NCBI GenBank assembly: GCA_030540075.1
Contig: JAUNWX010000013.1
Location: 1-48,819 of the forward strand
DNA: 48,819 bases
Direction of reading: 5' to 3'
Source of the DNA: Lachnospiraceae bacterium
GTDB taxonomy: Bacteria; Bacillota; Clostridia; Lachnospirales; Lachnospiraceae
Shown here piece by piece: positions 22,255 through 29,761 of the stretch (its first letter is position 1; each line of letters begins with the position of its first letter). Under the pieces are notes generated by a model that was not told the origin of the DNA, searched no databases, and saw nothing but the letters and a program-made list of their open reading frames with translations. Both the position numbers and the translations under genes were made by a program.

Positions 22255-22322
22255 ACAGGCATAGGTCGTACGGAAGTACGAAAACCAATCAATTAAATTT
22301 ATATTCTAGGAGGAATTTTATC

Positions 22323-22493
22323 ATGGCACATGTTATTTCTGATGAGTGCGTTAGCTGCGGTGCTTGTGCATCTACCTGCCCGGTTGAGGCTATTTCTGCT
22401 GGCGACAGCAAGTATGTTGTAGACGCTGATACCTGCATCGATTGCGGTGCTTGCGAGGACGCTTGCCCAACAGGCGCTATCGCTGCTGAATAA
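22323..22493 (+). CDS. 2[4Fe-4S] ferredoxin
   Basis: 56 residues from ATG 22323, eight bases after TAGGAGG. Two clusters of cysteines in the classical clostridial pattern: CVSCGACASTCPVEAIS and CIDCGACEDACPTGAIAAE. That is CxxCxxCxxxCP twice. It carries low-potential electrons for enzymes such as pyruvate:ferredoxin oxidoreductase or hydrogenase. It is monocistronic, with its own promoter and a strong terminator, as expected of an abundant electron carrier. It is one of few plus-strand genes here. Confidence 0.97.
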   Translation: MAHVISDECVSCGACASTCPVEAISAGDSKYVVDADTCIDCGACEDACPTGAIAAE

Positions 22494-22510
22494 TTCAAAG
22501 CGACTACCTG

Positions 22511-22549
22511 AAAAGAGCGATGGTTCGATGAACCACCGCTCTTTTTTTA
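22511..22549 (+). terminator. Terminator of the ferredoxin gene
   Basis: AGAGCG..GGTTC loop GAACC..CGCTCT followed by seven T. Confidence 0.92.
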
Positions 22550-22560
22550 GTTCAGTAAAT

Positions 22561-22576
22561 GGGCCCCGAAGGGCCC
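22561..22576 (-). terminator. Short GC hairpin after the PfkB-type kinase gene
   Basis: GGGCCC CGAA GGGCCC, ten bases beyond the kinase stop. No long T-run, so its strength is doubtful. Confidence 0.4.
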
Positions 22577-22586
22577 CTACGTTGAA

Positions 22587-23522
22587 TCAAGCTCGATCCA
22601 CCTTCAGATCAAACTCCTCCGGCATGAAGCGCGGGCAGACATTATCCGTCGTCGAAATCACCGAGCTTGCGAGACGTGCACCGATATGGCAGGCCTCGCC
22701 GAGGGTCTTTCCGTAGGTAAGACCGATGGTCACACCGGAGAAGAACGCATCCCCGGCACCCGTCGTGTCGATGACGGCAACATTGATCGGCGGACAGATG
22801 CCATAGCTTCCATCGATTTCCGCATAGACAGCACCCTGCTCGCCCATGGTCACAACCATGCGCGGATACTGCGCAGACTTCACCTTGTGCCCGATGATCG
22901 GCGCCAGCGCCTCCGGGGACAGCTTCTCATAGTCATCCGAGAACAGCAGTCCAGCCTCCTGCGCATTGCACACGAGACAGGCCGTCCGCTTCATGAGATC
23001 ACGACGTTCCATCGCGATGGACATGTTCGACACGACCGCATAGACCTGCTTATGATACTTCTCCGCGAGGTCCAGGATCTGCTTCAGGATACAGGACTCC
23101 ATATCGATATCAACCGTCACGGCATCCGCATCCGCGATGATCTCATCGCCCTGCTCCTTCAGAATCGTCGAAATCTCCGAGAGATCCGGACGCTTCGAGA
23201 TCGAGGCCACCACATCGCCGTTGTGCGAGAACACCGCGAGCCAGGTGCCGAGCCCATCCTCCGTACGGCGGATGTAGCTGGTATCCACCTTATGACGATT
23301 CAGTTTGTTGATGACATCCGTACTGATACCGGAATGATCCACCACACTGATGAAGGTCGGCCGCAGCTCCACATTCGCGATATCCTCCGCCACATTCCGG
23401 CTCACACCACCATGCACCTCGCAGACCGTGCCTGCATTTCGCCCGGCCGGCACGTACTTCCCTTCCGGATACCCCTTGATATCCACGAACGTAGCTCCGA
23501 TCACGACGATTCCCTTACTCAT
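22587..23522 (-). CDS. PfkB-family carbohydrate/nucleoside kinase
   Basis: 311 residues from ATG 23522 (GAGAGG upstream). Ribokinase-like fold with the N-terminal GG motif (VCEVHGGVSRNVAEDIANVE), the anion-hole/catalytic motif DTTGAGDAFFSG near residue 255, and VVTMGEQGAVYAE. It resembles PsuK-like pseudouridine kinases and other nucleoside kinases more than ribokinase, an impression from the N-terminal block only. No pseudouridine glycosidase gene is adjacent, so the substrate stays open. Own promoter upstream. Confidence 0.88.
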   Translation of the reverse strand: MSKGIVVIGATFVDIKGYPEGKYVPAGRNAGTVCEVHGGVSRNVAEDIANVELRPTFISVVDHSGISTDVINKLNRHKVDTSYIRRTEDGLGTWLAVFSHNGDVVASISKRPDLSEISTILKEQGDEIIADADAVTVDIDMESCILKQILDLAEKYHKQVYAVVSNMSIAMERRDLMKRTACLVCNAQEAGLLFSDDYEKLSPEALAPIIGHKVKSAQYPRMVVTMGEQGAVYAEIDGSYGICPPINVAVIDTTGAGDAFFSGVTIGLTYGKTLGEACHIGARLASSVISTTDNVCPRFMPEEFDLKVDRA

Positions 23523-23564
23523 GCTTACCTCTCCCATGCTTCTTTACTGAATATTGACTCGAAA

Positions 23565-23592
23565 ATTATACGATATATACGAAAAAACACAA
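23565..23592 (-). promoter_or_regulatory. Promoter of the PfkB-type kinase gene
   Basis: -35 TTGTGT (23592-23587), 16-base spacer, -10 TATAAT (23570-23565). Confidence 0.6.
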
Positions 23593-23631
23593 GTGGGAGT
23601 TCACCACGCCCCGAGTTTATAAAAATTTAAT

Positions 23632-23682
23632 GGAGTCAGACCCCCTTACGAAATTCTTAAGATGCCGTAAGAGGCTGGCCCC
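23632..23682. repeat. REP-like element with GGAGTCAGACCCC end
   Basis: TGGAGTCAGACCCCCTTACG, then CGTAAGAGGCTGGCCCCA. The CTTACG/CGTAAG arms pair, and the flanks are the GGGGYC-type ends known from RAYT-associated REPs. It lies ten bases from the stop of the RNA methyltransferase gene. Confidence 0.6.
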
Positions 23683-23691
23683 ATGATAGAA

Positions 23692-25188
23692 TCACGCTTT
23701 TCTGCGCTTCAGCAGGCATATGCATTCACAATTATTTGTGCGCGGGAACATGTCGACCGGGCAGAGCTTCTCGACTTCGTAGCCGGCGTCCTGAAGCGGC
23801 ACGAGGTCGCGGGCGAGGCTCTTCGGCTTGCAGGCCACGTAGATCAGGCGGTCGACGCCGTAGTCGATGATCTTTGCGAGGGCCTTCGCGTGAATGCCGT
23901 CCCGCGGCGGGTCGAGGATGATCATATCCGGGCGCGGTGCGTCCTCGTAGCTGCCGTCCTCACGGATAAGGCGGCCGCCCTCCTCGATGACCTTCAGTAC
24001 ATCGCCGGCGATGAAATCGCAGTTGTCGATGCCATTCAGCTTCGCATTCTCGTGCGCAGCGGCCACGGCCTCCGGGACGATCTCGACCCCGACCGCCATG
24101 CTCGCCACGGAGCTCATGAGCTGCGTGATCGTACCGGTACCAGAATAGAGGTCGTAAATCACCGGCTTCTTCACTGAAGCACCCGCCGGATCGGCCGAAC
24201 CCGGCTGACCAGCGTCCGCAGCTTCCCGCGCAGTGTCTGCCCCCGTGGTGCCTGCATTGGCCGCGGCCTGCTGCGCCGCCTGCAGCTCCGTAAAGCCGGC
24301 ATACTCGCGGACCTTCGTGTAGAGCTTCTCCGCACCGAGCGAGTTCGTCTGGAAAAAGCTGAACGGGGTGATGCGGAAGCGCAGTCCCAGGATCTCCTCA
24401 TAGAAGAAGCGCTCGCCGAAGAGCACCTCGGTGCCCTGGTCCTCGACGACATCCGCCAGCGTGTCGTTCTTTGTATGCAGGATACCGGCGAACCTGCCCT
24501 CGATCTTTCCTTCCGCCTTCAGACGAAGCAGCGTATCGCGCCAGCCGGCGAGCACTTCCTCCTCGGAGAGCGCCGGCTGCACACGCACGAAGCGGTCCGC
24601 GGTCGGACGGGTATGCTTCTGCTGGGCCTTCGGGCTGTAACGCCGCTCGAACCACTCGTCGAGGCCCTTCTGCCGCTCCGCGATCAGCTCCTCGGACGCC
24701 GGCACGCGCTTCGCACTCGCCCAGTTCGTGGAGGTCACGAGGTCCACGAGGATCTCGCCGGTCTTCACCGCGCGACGGTAGAGCAGATGACGGAGATAGC
24801 CCTCCCGCGTCTTCTTGTGAAGGTAGGTGATATCGAGCCCCGCGAAGTATTCCCGCGTCGCCTGCACGATCACGCCCGCATCCGGGTGCGTCAGCTGACA
24901 GCAATCCGCGTCGATGATGTTGAAGAAGCTCCGCTTCTGGTGAAGTCCCAGCGTCAGCTCACCGCCCATCCGACAGTCGCCGAAGGAAAACTCCATCTTA
25001 TTCCGGTAGCCCTCCGAGACCGGCGACGGCACGATCGGCTCGAAGGTATACGTATCCGAGCGTACCACCGGCTCAAACAGTTCATGAAGCGCCTGCTCCT
25101 TCGTCTTCAGCTCTTCCTCGTAGCTCGTGCCCTGAAAGAAGCAGCCGCCACAGATCTCCGCATTGTCACATACTCTCATACTCTTCAT
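23692..25188 (-). CDS. rlmD: 23S rRNA (uracil-5-)-methyltransferase, RlmD/RumA type
   Basis: 498 residues. N-terminal 4Fe-4S motif (CDNAEICGGC, Cys6/12/15, with the fourth Cys in DADCC). The methyltransferase domain has IYDLYSGTGTITQLM, GVEIVPEAV, ILDPPRDG and the catalytic Cys in VACKPKSLARDL. It uses S-adenosylmethionine to make m5U in rRNA or tRNA. It lacks an obvious N-terminal TRAM domain. A 40-residue Ala/Gly/Asp-rich insert between FTELQAAQQ and KKPVIYDLY is unusual and contains the GGCCAATGCA word. The exact target is not decidable from sequence. Confidence 0.9.
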   Translation of the reverse strand: MKSMRVCDNAEICGGCFFQGTSYEEELKTKEQALHELFEPVVRSDTYTFEPIVPSPVSEGYRNKMEFSFGDCRMGGELTLGLHQKRSFFNIIDADCCQLTHPDAGVIVQATREYFAGLDITYLHKKTREGYLRHLLYRRAVKTGEILVDLVTSTNWASAKRVPASEELIAERQKGLDEWFERRYSPKAQQKHTRPTADRFVRVQPALSEEEVLAGWRDTLLRLKAEGKIEGRFAGILHTKNDTLADVVEDQGTEVLFGERFFYEEILGLRFRITPFSFFQTNSLGAEKLYTKVREYAGFTELQAAQQAAANAGTTGADTAREAADAGQPGSADPAGASVKKPVIYDLYSGTGTITQLMSSVASMAVGVEIVPEAVAAAHENAKLNGIDNCDFIAGDVLKVIEEGGRLIREDGSYEDAPRPDMIILDPPRDGIHAKALAKIIDYGVDRLIYVACKPKSLARDLVPLQDAGYEVEKLCPVDMFPRTNNCECICLLKRRKA

Positions 25189-25344
25189 CTTTCTCCATCG
25201 CCGATGTGGCCAATGTCTACATCAGCGTTCCTTACTCTTTTTCGTGATAACACTCTACCATATCTCACGGCAGAAAAACAGGGCCGGCCAGCGCCGACCC
25301 CCTCGTATCGCATAAATTGGTCACTGTTCACTCGTCAACAGGAT

Positions 25345-25360
25345 CTCGGCGGGAGCCGAG
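25345..25360 (-). terminator. Hairpin after the acidic-tail membrane protein gene
   Basis: CTCGGC GGGA GCCGAG directly next to the stop at 25362; no T-run. Confidence 0.35.
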
Positions 25361-25361
25361 C

Positions 25362-25673
25362 TCAGTCCTCGTCCTCGTAATCGTCCGCATCATCCTCGAA
25401 GTCATCATAATCCTCGAGGTAATCCGGCATCATGAAACGATAAACGGCATACGCGATACCTGCGACGGTCGCGACACATCCGATGATGGCGAGCACGGTG
25501 AGGATCGTCTTCTTCAGACGCTCATCCTCCTTCTTCTCCTGGATGTACTCCTGCAGCTTCAGCTTCTGAAGCAGAAGCTCTGCGTGATCTCGGGCATCAT
25601 CCTTATATGTTCTGACACTGTCTGCGAACTCTCTTGCATTTGTTCTCAATGCATTCATATCCAGCTTCTCCAT
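25362..25673 (-). CDS. Small single-pass membrane protein with acidic tail
   Basis: 103 residues from ATG 25673, with GGAGGTG upstream. A helical, charged N-terminal part (MNALRTNAREFADSVRTYKD, LQEYIQEKKEDERLKK) precedes one transmembrane helix (ILTVLAIIGCVATVAGIAYAV) and an extreme acidic tail (DYLEDYDDFEDDADDYEDED). It is of a kind common in Clostridia and has no assigned function. It lies between pcrA and the rlmD-type gene, all in the same direction. Confidence 0.75.
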   Translation of the reverse strand: MEKLDMNALRTNAREFADSVRTYKDDARDHAELLLQKLKLQEYIQEKKEDERLKKTILTVLAIIGCVATVAGIAYAVYRFMMPDYLEDYDDFEDDADDYEDED

Positions 25674-25813
25674 ATGGCACCTCCTGCGCTGTTTTCTATT
25701 AAGAAAAGTATACCATCGAAGGGGCTGTTTGACTACAGCTTCTAACACTTGCGCCGAGATCTCCGCTCCATTTCCGTTCTTCGGTCCCGACGCCATCACC
25801 ACACAGCTTCATC

Positions 25814-28345
25814 TCACAGCTTCTGCAGTTTCGCGAAGCTCGCGAGCATCTTCTTCTGTCCGGCGGTATCGAAGGTGACTGTCACGGTATAGTCCTTCTT
25901 TCCGTCCTCGATGAGCTCGACGGTGCCCTCCCCGAACTTGATGTGCTTCACGCGATCGCCGACCGCGTAGTCGAGGGTCTCGAGCTTCTGGATGCCGGTC
26001 TGGATCAGGCTCTTCGGGATACCTGCGCCCTTCTTACGGGTCGTACCTGCCCCGCTCTTCGCGAGATAACCGGCGGAGCCCATGCCATGAAGGCCATAAC
26101 TGTTCGCACCTGCGCTGCTGCCACTGTCGGAACCATACGCACCCGAGCGTCCGCCGTAGCTGCCGGAGCCATAGCCACCGCCGTATCTGCTCGAGCTCCC
26201 GCCGCCTCCACGACTGCCGTAGCTGCTGCCAGCGCCATAGCTTCCGCTACCGGAACCGTAGCCGCCGGAGCGTCCGCCCTTCGCACCGAAGCGTCGTGCG
26301 CTCCCGCCGAAGATATCCGAGTCGCCATAGTCGTCATCCTGGAACATATCGTCGTAGCTCTTCAGCAGCTTCTTATCGCAGAGCTCATCCGGGATTTCAT
26401 CGATGAACTTCGATGGCTTCATCCGCTCATACGCGCCGTTCAGCATACGACTCCGCGCAGAGGTCATCACCAGCTCCTCCTGGGCACGGGTGATGCCGAC
26501 GTAGCAGAGACGACGCTCCTCCTCGAGGTCCTCCGGATTTCCGATGGATGCGAAGCCCGGAAACAGTCCGTCGTTCATGCCGACGAGGTACACCTTCGGG
26601 AACTCGAGTCCCTTCGCACCATGCAGCGTCATCAGCGTCAGAAGATCCTGTCCATCGTCCTTCCGGTCGATGTCCGCCACCAGCGACACATCCTCCAGAA
26701 ACTCACCGAGCTTCGGTGCGTCGCTCTGCGCCTGATAGTCCGCCGCCTTACTGATGATCTCCTCGATGTTCTGGAAGCGGGTCTCTGCCTCGATCGTCCC
26801 CTCTGCCCGTATCTCCATACCGTAACCGGTATCATCCCGCACCGACTCGATCAGTGCCTGAATCGAGAAGCTGTCCTCCTCACCCGGCTCCGCCTCCGTC
26901 TCGAGGTAGCCGGCCTTCCGGAGCTTCTCCCGCCAGCCGTCCATGAGCTCGACGAACTCCGTCAGCTTCGTGCCGGCCTTTCCACCGATGCCGATCATCG
27001 GTGCGCGCTCCGCAGCCTCCAGCAGGGTGATGCGATGCTCTGCCGTCGACGTATCCGCCGCATAATTACGGAGCTTCTGCAGCGTCGCCTCGCCGATGCC
27101 GCGCTTCGGCACGTTGATGATACGCTCGAAGGCGACATCATCCGCACTGTTCGCGATCAGCTTCATGTACGCGAGGACATCCTTGATCTCCCGGCGCTGG
27201 TAGAAGTTGACACCACCGATGATCTGATACGGCACGTTCATCTTGATGCACTGCTCCTCGAGCAGACGCGACTGCGCGTTCGTACGATAGAGCACCGCCT
27301 GATCATGATACGCCCTGCCGCAGTTCCGCGCCTCCCGGATCACCGCCTGTGCCTCATCATTGGCCCCCTCAAACTCCTGGAAACGAACATCCGGACCACC
27401 CTTTTTCTGGGTCCACAGCTTCTTCTGCTTCCGGCCATGATTGTGGCGGATGACTGCATTGGCACAGTCGAGGATCTTCTCGGTCGAGCGATAGTTCTGC
27501 TCGAGCTTGATCACGCGCGCGCCCGGGAAGCTCTTCTCGAAGCTCAGGATGTTCTCGAGGTTCGCGCCACGGAAGGCATAGATGCTCTGGTCGTCATCAC
27601 CGACGACGCAGAGATTCCGGTACTTCTTCGCGAGCGCATGCACAAGACGGAACTGGATGTCGTTCGTATCCTGGTACTCGTCGACCATGATGTAGCGGAA
27701 GCGCTCCTGATAGTACTGAAGCACCTCCGGCTCCGTATCAAACAGCTCCACGGTCTTCAGCAGGAGATCATCGAAGTCGAGCGCATCGTTCTGGTGCAGC
27801 TTCTTCTCATAGAGCTCGAAGCAGTCCGCCATCTTCCGCATACGGAGATCCCCGCCGCTCGCCTCCTCCTTCCGGAACTCAAGCGGACTCAGGCCCCGGT
27901 TCTTCGCACCCGAAATCACCGACAGCACTACGCGCTCCTTAAACATCTTCGGGTCGATGCTGAGTTCCTTCAGCACCTGCTTCATCAGCGTCCTCTGATC
28001 ATCCGTATCATAGATGGAGAAATCCGACTTGTAGCCGAGACGATCGATGTAGCGCCGGAGGATACGAACACACATCGAGTGGAAGGTCGATACCCAGACC
28101 TCCCGCGCCTGCGTCCCGATCAGCCGGTCGACACGCTCCCGCATCTCCCCCGCCGCCTTATTCGTGAACGTAATCGCGAGGATGTTCCACGGCGCGACAC
28201 CACAGTTCTCGATGAGATAGGCCACACGATGCGTCAGCACCCGCGTCTTCCCGGAGCCCGCACCCGCCAGCACCAGCAGCGGCCCCTCCGTGCAGCGCAC
28301 TGCCTCACACTGCTCCTTATTCAGAATCTTCTCCAGATTTTCCAT
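25814..28345 (-). CDS. pcrA: ATP-dependent DNA helicase PcrA/UvrD
   Basis: 843 residues from ATG 28345 (AGGAG upstream). SF1A helicase with Q motif, Walker A GAGSGKT at 28-34, ITFTNKAAGEM, VDEYQDTN, VGDDDQSIYAFRGA, LEQNYRST, TLMTLHGAKGLEF and VGITRAQEEL. It unwinds DNA 3'-5' in repair and removes RecA or stalled polymerase. The stretch after residue 690 is odd: about 75 residues rich in Gly, Ser and Tyr (GGRSGGYGSGSGSYGAGSSY and similar). The usual C-terminal PcrA Tudor-like domain follows (VGDRVKHIKFGEGTVELI). The insert is probably a flexible or condensation-prone linker. Confidence 0.95.
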   Translation of the reverse strand: MENLEKILNKEQCEAVRCTEGPLLVLAGAGSGKTRVLTHRVAYLIENCGVAPWNILAITFTNKAAGEMRERVDRLIGTQAREVWVSTFHSMCVRILRRYIDRLGYKSDFSIYDTDDQRTLMKQVLKELSIDPKMFKERVVLSVISGAKNRGLSPLEFRKEEASGGDLRMRKMADCFELYEKKLHQNDALDFDDLLLKTVELFDTEPEVLQYYQERFRYIMVDEYQDTNDIQFRLVHALAKKYRNLCVVGDDDQSIYAFRGANLENILSFEKSFPGARVIKLEQNYRSTEKILDCANAVIRHNHGRKQKKLWTQKKGGPDVRFQEFEGANDEAQAVIREARNCGRAYHDQAVLYRTNAQSRLLEEQCIKMNVPYQIIGGVNFYQRREIKDVLAYMKLIANSADDVAFERIINVPKRGIGEATLQKLRNYAADTSTAEHRITLLEAAERAPMIGIGGKAGTKLTEFVELMDGWREKLRKAGYLETEAEPGEEDSFSIQALIESVRDDTGYGMEIRAEGTIEAETRFQNIEEIISKAADYQAQSDAPKLGEFLEDVSLVADIDRKDDGQDLLTLMTLHGAKGLEFPKVYLVGMNDGLFPGFASIGNPEDLEEERRLCYVGITRAQEELVMTSARSRMLNGAYERMKPSKFIDEIPDELCDKKLLKSYDDMFQDDDYGDSDIFGGSARRFGAKGGRSGGYGSGSGSYGAGSSYGSRGGGGSSSRYGGGYGSGSYGGRSGAYGSDSGSSAGANSYGLHGMGSAGYLAKSGAGTTRKKGAGIPKSLIQTGIQKLETLDYAVGDRVKHIKFGEGTVELIEDGKKDYTVTVTFDTAGQKKMLASFAKLQKL

Positions 28346-28390
28346 AACTCTCCTAAATCTCAGATTATTTATCAAAACGAATGTGCGGAA

Positions 28391-28420
28391 ATTATAGCAC
28401 AGAAGGACCGTTGAATTCAA
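28391..28420 (-). promoter_or_regulatory. Promoter of pcrA
   Basis: -35 TTGAAT (28420-28415), 18-base spacer, -10 TATAAT (28396-28391). Confidence 0.6.
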
Positions 28421-28475
28421 GCAAGAGGACTCGGAGTACTGTGCATCCGTCGCCGGCCCTCCGGCCCCTCTGATC

Positions 28476-28498
28476 GACATGGTTTAGAAAACCATGTC
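28476..28498. promoter_or_regulatory. Palindrome next to the DUF1836 gene promoter
   Basis: GACATGGTTT ... AAACCATGTC, a 10-bp stem touching the -35 box of the DUF1836 gene. An operator for that regulator is plausible. Confidence 0.45.
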
Positions 28499-28527
28499 TT
28501 GTCGCTCAGGTGTGAATGTGTTATAAT
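28499..28527 (+). promoter_or_regulatory. Promoter of the DUF1836 gene, leaderless
   Basis: -35 TTGTCG (28499-28504), 17-base spacer, -10 TATAAT (28522-28527). The ATG starts eight bases after the -10, so the transcript would have no leader or a one-base leader. Confidence 0.7.
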
Positions 28528-28534
28528 CGCTACT

Positions 28535-29182
28535 ATGGACGAACAATTTTTTCAGAATTTAATGGAATATCTGCAGTCGATCGGGCATATCGCCTCCGAC
28601 GACATCCCGAACCTCGAGCTCTACATGGATCAGGTGACCGGCTTCATGGACAGCCACCTCACGACCATCAAGCGCCATCCGGAGGATAAGGTGCTGACGA
28701 AGACGATGATCAACAACTATGCGAAGAACAAGCTTCTGCCGCCACCGGATAAGAAGCGTTACAGCCGCGAGCATATGCTGATCCTGCTTTTCATCTACTA
28801 TTATAAGAGCATCCTCCAGCTGAATGATATCGAGGCGATCCTCCGCCCGCTGAAGGAGAAGTACTTCGGTGGTCACGGCGACGCGAAACTGAAGGACATC
28901 TACGATGAGATCTTCGACCTCGAGCCGGCCGTGAAGGCGAAAACCCTCCGCGACGTCGGCGAAATGGGCGTCAATGCCCAGGAAACCTTCCAGGAAAGTG
29001 ATCCCCGCTTCCAGCAGCTCTCCGACGAAGACCGGAAGGAGCTCCAGCTCTTCCTCTTCCTCTGTGAGATCGGCACCGACATCTACCTGAAGAAGCTCCT
29101 CATGGAGAAAGTCGCGGATCAGCTCCACGACATCGACCTCGAGCGCCAGGCCGCCGAGCGCGCATCGAAGATGAAGAAATAA
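28535..29182 (+). CDS. DUF1836 domain protein (putative regulator)
   Basis: 215 residues from ATG 28535. No Shine-Dalgarno site precedes it; the promoter abuts the start. The N-terminal 120 residues (VLTKTMINNYAKNKLLPPPD, KKRYSREHMLILLFIYYYKS, ILQLNDIEAILRPL) have the DUF1836 pattern. That resembles a winged-helix/MerR-like DNA-binding fold: TKTMINNYxK...YSREHM. The C-terminal half is helical and charged. It is probably a transcription factor that may bind the palindrome upstream. It is divergent from pcrA. Confidence 0.8.
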   Translation: MDEQFFQNLMEYLQSIGHIASDDIPNLELYMDQVTGFMDSHLTTIKRHPEDKVLTKTMINNYAKNKLLPPPDKKRYSREHMLILLFIYYYKSILQLNDIEAILRPLKEKYFGGHGDAKLKDIYDEIFDLEPAVKAKTLRDVGEMGVNAQETFQESDPRFQQLSDEDRKELQLFLFLCEIGTDIYLKKLLMEKVADQLHDIDLERQAAERASKMKK

Positions 29183-29236
29183 GGCTTCATCACCCTGCAC
29201 CGCCTTCGGCCAATGCTTCTATCCTCAACAACATCA

Positions 29237-29275
29237 CGAAAATCCCCACTCCGATCACGGAATGGGGATTTTGCT
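29237..29275. terminator. Bidirectional terminator
   Basis: AATCCCCA..TCCG loop CGGA.TGGGGATT, flanked by A-run and T-run, between the convergent DUF1836 and TrpR-like genes. Confidence 0.85.
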
Positions 29276-29325
29276 TTCTACTGCTTTCCAGTAAATCTTC
29301 AAAAGAATGCGGTCAAATCAGTGCA

Positions 29326-29634
29326 TCATTTCTTCTTCATGTTATCCTCGAGACCGAGGCGGCTGAAGACCATATCATAGCCGTCGGCACCGTAGTTCAG
29401 TGAACGATTCACACGGGAGATCGTCGCCGTCGACGCACCGGTCGCCTTTGCGATGTTGAGATAGGTCTCCCCCTCACGCAGCATCTTCGCTACCTCATAG
29501 CGCTGTGCCATGGACAGCAGCTCGTTGATCGTGCACACATCCTCAAAGAACTTGTAGCACTCCTCCTTCGACTCCAGTGTCAGCACTGCATCAAATAAAT
29601 GATCGACTTCCTTCGTTTTTAACTTACTATTCAT
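29326..29634 (-). CDS. yerC: TrpR-like regulator of the YerC/YecD family
   Basis: 102 residues from ATG 29634. It has the TrpR-like fold signature: FFEDVCTINELLSMAQRYEV, then AKMLREGETYLNIAKATGAS, then TATISRVNRSLNYG. The helix-turn-helix sits at about residues 55-80. Family members in Bacillota are DNA-binding proteins with few known targets. It lies just downstream of the polysaccharide-deacetylase-like gene in the same direction, 127 bases away. Confidence 0.9.
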   Translation of the reverse strand: MNSKLKTKEVDHLFDAVLTLESKEECYKFFEDVCTINELLSMAQRYEVAKMLREGETYLNIAKATGASTATISRVNRSLNYGADGYDMVFSRLGLEDNMKKK

Positions 29635-29761
29635 CCTGATTAAACTCCTGTATATTACGTAAGCACGAAAGCCGCGCGCCGCTTTAGCGGTTCTCAGTTT
29701 CAACGCGTGAGCTTTCATGCTTTAATTTGCAAAAGTAGTATAGCACCGCCGCCCCGGACTT

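Noticed and set aside
22289-22498. Minus-strand frame overlapping the ferredoxin
   Set aside because: Shadow of the cysteine-rich ferredoxin gene, which has promoter, Shine-Dalgarno site and terminator on the plus strand.
25943-28414. Plus-strand frame of over 800 codons opposite pcrA
   Set aside because: Antisense shadow; no Shine-Dalgarno site, no domain, and all helicase motifs are on the minus strand.
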